Shown in pieces: positions 1 to 7,289 of a stretch of 17,011 nucleotides of DNA. The position numbers were made by a program, and so were the translations under genes. The first letter of the stretch is position 1. Each line of letters starts with the position of its first letter. The DNA lies in assembly GCA_018694455.1 (NCBI GenBank), contig JABHNP010000148.1:1-17011 (forward strand), written 5' to 3'. The notes beneath the pieces are model-generated. The model ran no database searches and was not told where the DNA came from. It was given only the letters and a program-made list of their open reading frames with translations. This stretch comes from Planctomycetaceae bacterium (GTDB taxonomy: Bacteria; Planctomycetota; Planctomycetia; Pirellulales; UBA1268).

Positions 1-111
1 CATCCACCCAAGACTCGTCAAGCACTCAAGCAAAAAATTCGCCCGAAAGGTCATATCACGTACCAGGCACGCCCGTGCAAACGTTGAGAAAATTTTGAAA
101 TACCGACCCAT
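1..111 (-). CDS. ABC-2 type permease, N-terminal fragment (COG3694-like), cut by window edge
   Basis: This reading frame starts at ATG 111-109 and stays open to the left edge, giving 37 residues that begin MGRYFKIFSTFARACLVRD and continue with RANFLLECLTSLGWM. A short basic amphipathic start followed by 'RANFLLE' is typical of the second permease in COG4586/4587/3694 ABC exporters, so it is probably the partner of the permease at 129-1013. A good ribosome binding site (GAGGAG, about 8 nt upstream) supports the start. The gap to the preceding gene is only 17 nt, so it is the third cistron of the operon. The protein would sit in the inner membrane and form half of the translocation pore. The substrate is unknown. 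The fragment is too short for motif analysis, so the family call rests on the N-terminal pattern and the gene order. Confidence 0.82.
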   Translation of the reverse strand, partial: MGRYFKIFSTFARACLVRDMTFRANFLLECLTSLGWM

Positions 112-128
112 CTGAATCTCCTCGAAGA

Positions 129-1013
129 CTAGCCACCAAAACCGCTGTATCGTTTTGTGCCCCGCCACCAAACAAAACGACAGACACCGATCATGACAAG
201 AAGCCACGTAAGCTCGATAAGGAGTCCTGCAACAAGCTCCCATCCCGTTATTTTACCAAGCCAGACTGCTGCCGGAAAATAAGCCGTGTACTCAAACGGT
301 AAAAACCGAACAACATCTGCAAGGCTTACCCCCGCCAGCCCTGTTGGAATATCTGCGAGCATATCGATAGGAAACATGTGTCCTGAGAGCAGGTATTGAA
401 ATAGCATGTAGGCAAATATGATGCTCGAAACTTCAAGGAACCAAAATGCAATCATTCCAAGAGTTGCTTCGAGAAAGAATCCGAGCAGAAATGAAAGAAG
501 TAAAGACAATACATACGCAACAATAGTTAGTCCATCAGGTGCCGGTGGAAAATAACTGCGGCAGAAGAATAGGACTGAGACAAAAGGAAGCATGGCTACG
601 ATGTAGTAAACAAGTTTGTGGGCGATACGAGAAGCAAGAAGAAAACCGATGTAATCGACTGGTTGAATCAAATACTTCTTCACCGATCCATCACGAATAC
701 TTCGGGAGATGCCTCCTGCAAGACCAGGCATGCTCGAAAAAGCACGAGTAATCATTGCAAGTAAATAGTAAGCAACAATATTATCACGCGAGTAGCCTGC
801 AATATCTGTTCTGTCTGAGGCGTTAAAGACTGCCGTCCAGAGAAAAACCTGCGTGACAATCGGCAAGAACCGCATCACAGTCCCTAATGCAAAGTCGGTG
901 CGATACGCCAGCCGCTCCTCAAGACAGATGATAAGCATCCGCCACCATGACTTCAGACCAGATAACCAGCCGTACGACACCCGAAGCCGCGATGACTCTG
1001 TATGAGCACTCAT
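129..1013 (-). CDS. ABC-2 family transporter permease (COG4587-like)
   Basis: This is a 294-residue integral membrane protein with about six hydrophobic spans, roughly at residues 41-63, 79-95, 121-150, 162-182, 184-209 and 257-282. Two motifs fit the ABC-2 permeases that pair with COG4586 ATPases: 'IRDGSVKKYLIQPVD' near 106-120 and 'LPFEYTAYFPAAVWLGK' near 238-254. The start ATG overlaps the ATPase stop as ATGA (1010-1013), which points to translational coupling, and another permease start follows 17 nt downstream. It should form one half of a heterodimeric exporter channel in the cytoplasmic membrane. Members of this group are mostly uncharacterised; drug, viologen or lipid export has been suggested for relatives, and nothing here fixes the substrate. 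The family is fairly sure; the cargo is not. Confidence 0.9.
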   Translation of the reverse strand: MSAHTESSRLRVSYGWLSGLKSWWRMLIICLEERLAYRTDFALGTVMRFLPIVTQVFLWTAVFNASDRTDIAGYSRDNIVAYYLLAMITRAFSSMPGLAGGISRSIRDGSVKKYLIQPVDYIGFLLASRIAHKLVYYIVAMLPFVSVLFFCRSYFPPAPDGLTIVAYVLSLLLSFLLGFFLEATLGMIAFWFLEVSSIIFAYMLFQYLLSGHMFPIDMLADIPTGLAGVSLADVVRFLPFEYTAYFPAAVWLGKITGWELVAGLLIELTWLLVMIGVCRFVWWRGTKRYSGFGG

Positions 1014-2059
1014 GCCAGACTCGCCCCCTGCTCTCGGTCGTGATTCAGCTGGCGACTTGCAGCCCCACGAAACAGACCTGCAACAATTTCTTCCAAGGGC
1101 ACATCCTCAACAGAAACATCCCTAACCTGTTGACTCGCTAATAATTTTGGCAAGACATCTGCTATCCGTGCTCGATCGATTCGCAGTGAAACACGTGGAC
1201 CACGAACTTCACAAGAAAATCCAAATTTTTCTATTTCGCCTTCAGCAGGTGGCTGTTCAAGATCAAGGGTGACAATCTTGTGTGTTGTAAAGCGATCAAC
1301 GATTTGCTCAAGGGAGCCGTCATAAAGAATACTGCCCTCTGTAACTACAACAACACGCTCACAAAGAGCAGCAACGTCTTTCATATAATGCGTTGTCAGA
1401 ACAACAGTGACTGATCGCTGCTTTTGAACGTGCCTTAGAAATTCATGGATTGTGTGTTGCGCTACCACATCAAGACCAATAGTTGGTTCGTCGAGAAACA
1501 GTACTTCAGGCTCGTGGAGCAATGCTGCAATAAGTTCCAGCTTCATTCGCTCCCCAAGAGAGAGTTCCCGCACTGGTTGCCCAAGAAGCCGAGAAACTCC
1601 GAGCATGTCAACAAGTTCATCATGGATTTGTGCAAATCGGACGGGTTCAATTCGATAAATTTCTTGGTGGAGCCTGAAACTTTCTGCTGCCGGTAGATCC
1701 CACCAAAGCTGGTTTTTCTGGCCCATAACCAAAGCAAACCGCCGTCGGAAATCATCGGCTCGATCCCATGGCACATGGCCCAAAACGCTGGCATTACCCC
1801 GTGTCGGCGTAATAATGCCAGAAAGAAGCTTCAAAAACGTTGTCTTACCCGCCCCATTTGGTCCAAGCATGGCCAGAAATTCACCACGACCGACACTCAG
1901 ATTCACACCACGTAATGCATGGATTGTTCGATTTTCACGGTGAAAGAGCCCTCGAACGCTTGCCCAGAGGCCTTCCGGCTTGTCATAGACCCGATATTCC
2001 TTGGTCAGATCATTGACCTCGATTACCCGGTCACTTTTTGTTTCACTGCTGTTGTACAT
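1010..2059 (-). CDS. ABC transporter ATP-binding protein (COG4586-like)
   Basis: This 349-residue cytoplasmic nucleotide-binding subunit powers the two membrane permeases that follow it. Seen in the sequence: Walker A GPNGAGKTT (66-74), the variant signature LSLGERMKLE (166-175) that replaces LSGGQ in this subfamily, Walker B VLFLDEP (186-192) and the switch histidine in TTHYMKD (H224). A C-terminal domain of about 90 residues follows, ending in a polar tail. The start is taken at ATG 2059-2057 (MYNSSETK). The frame is open for 70 more codons, but those lie inside the divergent ispF gene and look non-coding. No Shine-Dalgarno is visible, and a TATACT box ends only 7 nt before the ATG, so the message may be leaderless. 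First gene of the exporter operon. Confidence 0.95.
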   Translation of the reverse strand: MYNSSETKSDRVIEVNDLTKEYRVYDKPEGLWASVRGLFHRENRTIHALRGVNLSVGRGEFLAMLGPNGAGKTTFLKLLSGIITPTRGNASVLGHVPWDRADDFRRRFALVMGQKNQLWWDLPAAESFRLHQEIYRIEPVRFAQIHDELVDMLGVSRLLGQPVRELSLGERMKLELIAALLHEPEVLFLDEPTIGLDVVAQHTIHEFLRHVQKQRSVTVVLTTHYMKDVAALCERVVVVTEGSILYDGSLEQIVDRFTTHKIVTLDLEQPPAEGEIEKFGFSCEVRGPRVSLRIDRARIADVLPKLLASQQVRDVSVEDVPLEEIVAGLFRGAASRQLNHDREQGASLA

Positions 2060-2066
2060 ATGCGGA

Positions 2067-2072
2067 AGTATA
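2067..2072 (-). promoter_or_regulatory. Candidate -10 box for the ABC exporter operon
   Basis: TATACT reads on the minus strand from 2072 to 2067 and matches the bacterial -10 consensus at five of six positions. The ATG at 2059 begins 8 nt after the end of the box, which is where transcription would be expected to start. No convincing -35 box is seen at 16-18 nt. The intergenic region 2060-2136 is shared with the divergent ispF. Inference only. Confidence 0.3.
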
Positions 2073-2136
2073 GGCCAAAACAATAAACGTGCTGCTACCA
2101 AACAATTTGCTTGAAAATTAAACACAGGATTTCGAG

Positions 2137-2631
2137 ATGTATCGAATTGGGATCGGTCATGATACGCACCGACTCGAGCCGGGAAACGGGCTCTGGGTTG
2201 GTGGTCTTCAAATTCCTCACAGCCAGTCGGCTGTTGGACACAGCGATGCTGATGTCCTGCTACACGCAATTACAGATGCTGTTCTCGGAGCAGCCGCACT
2301 CGGTGATATCGGTGAATTTTTTCCGAATACCGACGAAAAAAACAAAGACCGCTCATCTAGTGAAATGCTTGCAATAGCGTTTGATAAAGTACGCAATTCA
2401 GGCTGGAGCATTGTAAACATGGATTGCATTGTTTTTACTGAAAAGCCAAAAATCCTTCCCTATCGGGAGCAAATCAGACTGCACATAGCCGATTTATTGG
2501 CTATCGACAGTAGGCAGGTTTGGTTAAAAGCCAAGACTGGCGAACGTGTGGGACCAATTGGTGAAGAGCGAGCAATTGCAGCAGAGTGCGTTGTGTTGCT
2601 TGAGACAACTGAAGCAGCAAACAAACGCTAG
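2137..2631 (+). CDS. ispF: 2-C-methyl-D-erythritol 2,4-cyclodiphosphate synthase
   Basis: IspF converts CDP-methylerythritol 2-phosphate to the cyclic diphosphate, releasing CMP, in the MEP route to isoprenoid precursors. At 164 residues it has the usual length. Family landmarks are clear: the N-terminus MYRIGIGHDTHRL with the metal ligands D9 and H11; GHSDADVLLHA (34-44) with the third ligand H43; ALGDIGEFFPNTD (54-66); and the CMP-pocket region KAKTGERVGPIGEERAIAAE near the C-terminus. The enzyme works in the cytoplasm as a homotrimer. An AGGA about 8 nt before the ATG serves as ribosome binding site. It is divergent from the ABC ATPase, and cysS follows after 43 nt on the same strand, so the two are probably one transcript; isoprenoid genes near cysS also occur in other bacteria. 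Confidence 0.98.
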   Translation: MYRIGIGHDTHRLEPGNGLWVGGLQIPHSQSAVGHSDADVLLHAITDAVLGAAALGDIGEFFPNTDEKNKDRSSSEMLAIAFDKVRNSGWSIVNMDCIVFTEKPKILPYREQIRLHIADLLAIDSRQVWLKAKTGERVGPIGEERAIAAECVVLLETTEAANKR

Positions 2632-2674
2632 ATTCACAACAAACTTTGAAGCACCTCGGGAGACATACAGAAAT

Positions 2675-4249
2675 ATGGCGGAAAGAAATTCATCAACTCA
2701 GAATTTTCCGAAGATCGAACTTTACAACACATTAAGCCACCAGAAAGAACAATTTATCACAGTTGTTCCGGGAAAGGTCGGCATGTATCTCTGTGGACCG
2801 ACTGTCTACAAGCCGAGCCACATCGGACACATGGTTGGTCCAGTTATCTTTGACACGATTAAGCGACATCTTGTCTATTCGGGGTGGGAAGTAACTTGGG
2901 TTGTGAATATCACCGACGTTGACGACAAACTTATTGCTGAGAGTAAAGCACGAAACATGTCGATGACTGCTCTTGCTGAGGAAATGACCGCCGACTATCT
3001 CGCTAACTTGTCTGCCCTCGGTGTTCAAGGTATCGACACCATGCCGAAAGCAACTGACCACATTGAAGGCATTGTCAAATTTATAGAAGGTCTCGTTCAA
3101 AAAGACTTCGCGTACCCTGCGGATGGTGACGTGTACTTTGATGTCACCAAGGATGAAGACTACGGAAAACTGACAAATCGATCTCCTGAGAAAATGCAGG
3201 GCGAAGGCGGTGCTACGGTGAGTCGAAAACGATCAGCCGCCGACTTTGCACTCTGGAAAAAAGCGAAGCCTGGCGAACCTTCATGGGAAAGCCCTTGGGG
3301 ACCAGGGCGGCCCGGCTGGCATATCGAATGTTCTGCAATGAGTGAAGCACTTTTGGGCAGTCATTTTGACATCCATGGAGGTGGGCTTGATTTAGTTTTC
3401 CCCCACCACGAAAACGAAATTGCCCAGAGCGAATCCCTCCATGAATGCCCAATGGCTACTTACTGGATGCATAACGGGCTGATGCAGGCAGCGGGCGCAG
3501 CCGGGAAAGTCGGCGGCCGTCCGCGAGATGGAAGTGGCACTCCTGACGACATGGCAGCTACCAAAATATCAAAGTCGACGGGAGCCGAGCCATTCAAAGA
3601 CCTACTCACCAGGCACCGAGCAGAAGTAATTAAACTTCTGCTCTTATCCACGCATTACCGCAGCCCAATTCACTTTGGTGAAGAACCGCTGTGTGAGTCT
3701 GCTCGAGCACTGGAAGCATTCGAGCGACTTTTCAGCCGCTATGAACGACTTTGCGGCAATTCCTACTACACACTTACAGAACGCAATCGCCACGATGGCG
3801 ATATGGCGATTTCTGAGTTTCACGGAGACACCAAAGAGCACATCTCAGCATTGAGAAATCGTTTCCTGGAGGCAATGGACGATGACTTCAATACTGCTGT
3901 AGCAGTAGCCACCTTGTTCGACCTCATTCGGTACATCAATAAATTTATCGATAGTGAAGGCATGGAAAAGAAAAAAAATGATTCTGATCTCGAAACACTT
4001 GGTCACCTCATGCTTCTGATGCGAGAACTCACAAGCACTCTTGGCTTATTTCTTTCTCCACCTGCACAAACTTCGGCTGGAACAGACGGAAAACTGCTCG
4101 ATTCATTAATGCAATTAATTATTGAACTACGATCACGAGCTCGTAAGACAAAAGATTTTGCTACGGCGGATCTCATCCGTGACTCTCTTACGGAGGCTGA
4201 CATTCAGTTGGAGGACCGTGCCGACGGAACAGAGTGGAGCATCAAGTAA
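2675..4249 (+). CDS. cysS: Cysteine--tRNA ligase (class Ia)
   Basis: This 524-residue cytoplasmic enzyme charges tRNA-Cys with cysteine. Visible motifs: MYLCGPTVY (37-45), HIGH as SHIGH (48-52), NITDVDDKLI (78-87), WHIECSAMS (215-223), GGGLDLVFPHHENEIAQSE (235-253) and KISKS (297-301). Zinc ligands by family alignment are C40, C219, H244 and E248. Between MHNG (265-268) and KISKS lies a stretch of about 28 residues rich in Gly and Ala, roughly 20 longer than in the E. coli enzyme; I recall similar inserts in planctomycetal CysS but could not check. The frame is open upstream into ispF, yet ATG 2675 gives the expected N-terminus, with GGGAG about 12 nt before it. Downstream it converges on thiC with 35 nt between the stop codons. 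Confidence 0.97.
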   Translation: MAERNSSTQNFPKIELYNTLSHQKEQFITVVPGKVGMYLCGPTVYKPSHIGHMVGPVIFDTIKRHLVYSGWEVTWVVNITDVDDKLIAESKARNMSMTALAEEMTADYLANLSALGVQGIDTMPKATDHIEGIVKFIEGLVQKDFAYPADGDVYFDVTKDEDYGKLTNRSPEKMQGEGGATVSRKRSAADFALWKKAKPGEPSWESPWGPGRPGWHIECSAMSEALLGSHFDIHGGGLDLVFPHHENEIAQSESLHECPMATYWMHNGLMQAAGAAGKVGGRPRDGSGTPDDMAATKISKSTGAEPFKDLLTRHRAEVIKLLLLSTHYRSPIHFGEEPLCESARALEAFERLFSRYERLCGNSYYTLTERNRHDGDMAISEFHGDTKEHISALRNRFLEAMDDDFNTAVAVATLFDLIRYINKFIDSEGMEKKKNDSDLETLGHLMLLMRELTSTLGLFLSPPAQTSAGTDGKLLDSLMQLIIELRSRARKTKDFATADLIRDSLTEADIQLEDRADGTEWSIK

Positions 4250-4284
4250 AAAATGCTTTACACTACCTCATCATCAATCTGCCC

Positions 4285-5640
4285 TCAATGCTGCGCGGCA
4301 GGCAATTCAATCTGAACCGGCTCACCAGAATCTCCCTTTTCTTGACTGGCAGCCATATCACGAATCTCCTGAGATATCTTCATTGAGCAGTACTTTGGTC
4401 CACACATACTGCAAAACTGAGCAGACTTAAAGGTCTCTTGGGGAAGCGTTTCGTCATGATATCGTTTGGCTGTTTCCGGATCCAACGACAAGCGAAACTG
4501 TTCATTCCAATCGAAATTGAAGCGAGCATGTGACAACGCGTCATCACGGGATTGAGCACCCTTACGATGCCTCGCAAGATCTGCTGCGTGGGCTGCGATT
4601 TTATAAGCAATAACGCCTTGCTTGACATCTTCCGCATCAGGCAACCCAAGGTGTTCTTTAGGAGTCACATAGCAAAGCATAGCGGCACCACTCCAGCCAG
4701 CGAGTGCAGCACCAATTGCGCTCGTAATGTGGTCGTAACCAGGCGCAATATCGGTAACAAGCGGCCCAAGCACATAAAAAGGCGCTTCATCACACTCTTC
4801 CATCTGACGTTTCACATTCATATCAATCTGGTCCATCGGTACGTGCCCGGGGCCTTCAACCATAACTTGGCATCCTTTGGCCCAGCCCCGCCGAGTGAGT
4901 TCACCGAGTACATGTAACTCTGCAAACTGGGCCTCATCACTCGCGTCCGCAATGGCACCTGGACGAAGACCATCTCCGAGGCTCCAGGTCACGTCATACT
5001 GACGAAAGATATCACAAAGGTCCTCAAAGTGCGTGTACAGTGGATTCTGTTCTTTATGAGTCATCATCCACCGGGCAATAAGAGATCCACCACGGCTTAC
5101 GATACCTGTCACTCTCTTCATTGTGAGGTGAAGATGTTCTTGCAACAGCCCTGCATGAACAGTCATGTAGTCAACGCCCTGCTGGGCCTGCTTTTCGCAC
5201 ATGTCGAGAAAGTGCTGGGGCTTCATCTCATCAATATCACCACCAAGTTCTTCGAGCATCTGGTAGATCGGAACAGTTCCAATTGGTACCGGGGATGCAT
5301 CTATAATTGCACGCCGGATAGTGTCTATGTCCTTCCCTGTCGACAGGTCCATCACTGTATCTGCACCATGGTGAACCGCCATATGAAGTTTTTCGAGTTC
5401 TGTTGACTCGTCACTCGTCACGGCAGAATTACCAATATTGGCATTTATTTTTGTCAGCGCAGCAATACCTATCGCCATTGGTTCAAGGCATTTTGTGAGG
5501 TGGACTGTATTCGCGGGAATTACCATTCTTCCACGAGCGACCTCGCTACAAACCAAATCTTCAGGTAGATCCTCACGCGCGGCAACAAATTTCATCTCCG
5601 GCGTAACTTCGTTCTCACGAGCTTGTTCAAGCTGTGTCAT
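4285..5640 (-). CDS. thiC: Phosphomethylpyrimidine synthase, short form
   Basis: ThiC is a radical-SAM enzyme that rearranges aminoimidazole ribonucleotide to HMP-phosphate, the pyrimidine half of thiamine. At 451 residues this is the short form, lacking the long N-terminal extension of the roughly 630-residue E. coli protein. The C-terminal cluster motif CSMCGPKYC supplies C410, C413 and C418 for the [4Fe-4S] centre. Other family stretches include NANIGNSAVTSD, DLSTGKDID, PVPIGTVPIYQ, MTVHAG, SLGDGLRPG, EGPGHVP and GPLVTDIAPGYDHIT. The start at ATG 5640-5638 (MTQLEQAREN) has GGAG 8 nt upstream; the frame is open for 22 further codons, which look non-coding. No THI-box consensus is visible in the 101-bp region upstream. 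The gene lies on the same strand as, and downstream of, the di-haem cytochrome at 5742-7154. Confidence 0.97.
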   Translation of the reverse strand: MTQLEQARENEVTPEMKFVAAREDLPEDLVCSEVARGRMVIPANTVHLTKCLEPMAIGIAALTKINANIGNSAVTSDESTELEKLHMAVHHGADTVMDLSTGKDIDTIRRAIIDASPVPIGTVPIYQMLEELGGDIDEMKPQHFLDMCEKQAQQGVDYMTVHAGLLQEHLHLTMKRVTGIVSRGGSLIARWMMTHKEQNPLYTHFEDLCDIFRQYDVTWSLGDGLRPGAIADASDEAQFAELHVLGELTRRGWAKGCQVMVEGPGHVPMDQIDMNVKRQMEECDEAPFYVLGPLVTDIAPGYDHITSAIGAALAGWSGAAMLCYVTPKEHLGLPDAEDVKQGVIAYKIAAHAADLARHRKGAQSRDDALSHARFNFDWNEQFRLSLDPETAKRYHDETLPQETFKSAQFCSMCGPKYCSMKISQEIRDMAASQEKGDSGEPVQIELPAAQH

Positions 5641-5741
5641 GAATTTTCTCCAAATGACTGACGTACGTGGGTAGCTGATGAAAATTAATCTTCCACACTG
5701 TATCACAATGATGAAAAACAGTCTGCTCTCGATTACTCAAT

Positions 5742-7154
5742 TCATAGCGTCTTTAAATATTCAAGCACTGCAGTTTTCTCTAAATGAGTTAACGCATCAG
5801 GATAGGAGTGCCCTTTGGCGGATTTCCCAAGTTTACTCGTATCAAAATACTGCCGGCGTTGTGCTGAAGGCATTCCATCCGAAACAGCCTCGGCAAACCA
5901 CGACACGCTCCGTTCTTCGATTTCCAGACCGACTTTTTGCGTGTCGTAGCCAGCAGGTGTTCTACGCCACACAGATGGACGGCTCTCTCGATGAAGCACA
6001 TGCCACAACGTTGGGACTGACCCGTTATGGAAATATGGGGCTGACGCCCAAACACCGTCTAGCGGTGGAGCAACGTATCCGAGTGGGCGTTGACGACTAC
6101 CGATAGACACAGCATCACGGCCAAAGTGTCCAAACCAGCTGTCGTTGAGAGCACTCCTTTCCTTGTTCGTTAATGCATCAAACCGAACTCTATCTGTACC
6201 GATCTCATCAATCGGAACCACTGACTCTGGATATTCATCACTCTCTCCATATTCCCCGTGGCAACAGCCGCAATGCTCCATAAAGATCAGCTCGCCTTTT
6301 CCTGCCAAGCTATCATCAATTTCACCAGACCATTTAGGTGGCTGAAGCGACTCAAGCCAAGCCTCGACATGTTCAAAATCTGATTCCCACTCGACGAACT
6401 TTTCTGGACCATTTTCACGAACTAAAAGAAACTGCATGAGCATGCGGCTTCCCTGAGGCGCAAACCCATCTGCATAAAGAGTTTTCCGCTTCCGATAATG
6501 CCACCATGGCGGTGCATCCATATCGTGGTGTGTAAGATCGAAACGCGGAGAACGTGAAATAATATTTAAGGCGGCATCTCTGTGATGCATTAAGGCGACA
6601 CCAAAAATCACGGCGTTTGTTGTACCGCTCGTTGTGCCGAGCGGAAGAAGCAGCGAGCCGATGTCCATGTGTCCGAAGGATTTCCCTTGAGCAATTTTCA
6701 CCAACCGTACTTCTTCTGTAAATGTCTCAAGCGCATAGTTTGTATTCGGCACACCTGGAACGACGGTCCCCGCAACTTGCCCTTGGTGACAGGCGAGGCA
6801 ACTCATTGTCCAGTTCCCGCTGGAACCAACGACATACTGCATCGACCGCGACGGATCATTCGGGTGCGGAAGAAGACCATATCGTTCCATGGCCATCTCC
6901 CGCCGCTGTGCTGTCGAGGCTTGCTCAGCTTTCGATTTCAAGGGTTCGGGCCATACTGTCCAGAGGGCGTCAAACACATCCTGATCCAGATCTGCTGGAA
7001 GATAAGCCTTGTTAAGAAGTAATTGAAAGCCTATTTCCGGACTGCCCCCGGCGACAACATTCGCAGAAGCAAAAGCACTGATAACTAAAAGCAGTGAAAA
7101 TGCGTTTTTCATCAATTTTTTAAGCAGCAGAAATTTAGAGAACCGTACTTTCAT
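5742..7154 (-). CDS. Secreted di-haem cytochrome c, RoxA/MauG-peroxidase-like
   Basis: This 470-residue c-type cytochrome carries two haem-attachment motifs, CLACH (C119, C122, H123) and CGCCH (C295, C298, H299). The stretch APPLDGVWASAPYFHNGSVPTL, with the preceding GRDAVSIGSRQRPLGYV, resembles the di-haem cytochrome c peroxidase superfamily branch that includes rubber oxygenase RoxA. The N-terminus MKVRFSKFLLLKKLMKNAFSL, then a hydrophobic stretch to about residue 35 (ANVVAGG), looks like a signal peptide, so the protein should be periplasmic. An alternative start at M15 (7112) gives a more compact signal peptide; neither start has a Shine-Dalgarno. Plausible roles are peroxidase or oxygenase chemistry or electron transfer; the substrate cannot be read from sequence. 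It is divergent from mgtE and precedes thiC by 101 bp. Confidence 0.85.
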   Translation of the reverse strand: MKVRFSKFLLLKKLMKNAFSLLLVISAFASANVVAGGSPEIGFQLLLNKAYLPADLDQDVFDALWTVWPEPLKSKAEQASTAQRREMAMERYGLLPHPNDPSRSMQYVVGSSGNWTMSCLACHQGQVAGTVVPGVPNTNYALETFTEEVRLVKIAQGKSFGHMDIGSLLLPLGTTSGTTNAVIFGVALMHHRDAALNIISRSPRFDLTHHDMDAPPWWHYRKRKTLYADGFAPQGSRMLMQFLLVRENGPEKFVEWESDFEHVEAWLESLQPPKWSGEIDDSLAGKGELIFMEHCGCCHGEYGESDEYPESVVPIDEIGTDRVRFDALTNKERSALNDSWFGHFGRDAVSIGSRQRPLGYVAPPLDGVWASAPYFHNGSVPTLWHVLHRESRPSVWRRTPAGYDTQKVGLEIEERSVSWFAEAVSDGMPSAQRRQYFDTSKLGKSAKGHSYPDALTHLEKTAVLEYLKTL

Positions 7155-7208
7155 GGCATACTAAATTAACAGGAAATCCAGACTCTTTTGCGGCCAAGCC
7201 GTGAGTCA

Positions 7209-7237
7209 TTGTGAAAGCATCGATTTTTAGCAATTAT
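7209..7237 (+). promoter_or_regulatory. Candidate promoter for mgtE
   Basis: TTGTGA (7209-7214) and AATTAT (7232-7237) are 17 nt apart, each matching four of six consensus positions. This would start transcription about 45 nt before the mgtE ATG. The whole divergent region 7155-7289 (135 bp) is too short for the leader expected of an M-box Mg2+ riboswitch plus its promoter, and I see no M-box. Weak support. Confidence 0.22.
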
Positions 7238-7289
7238 AGCAACTCTGACCATATTGTCCGACCAACCGTAAACCACTCGATGAGCCACC

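Noticed and set aside
2060..2269. Upstream extension of the ABC ATPase by 70 residues.
   Set aside because: The extra residues lie antisense to the start of ispF, have no resemblance to ABC ATPases, and the family N-terminus fits ATG 2059.
4238..4284. Terminator between cysS and thiC (AGCAT ... ATGCT).
   Set aside because: Five-bp, AT-rich stem with a ten-base loop and no T-run on either strand.
7155..7289. M-box (Mg2+ riboswitch) before mgtE.
   Set aside because: The divergent gap is only 135 bp and no conserved M-box helices or a terminator-like switch could be seen.
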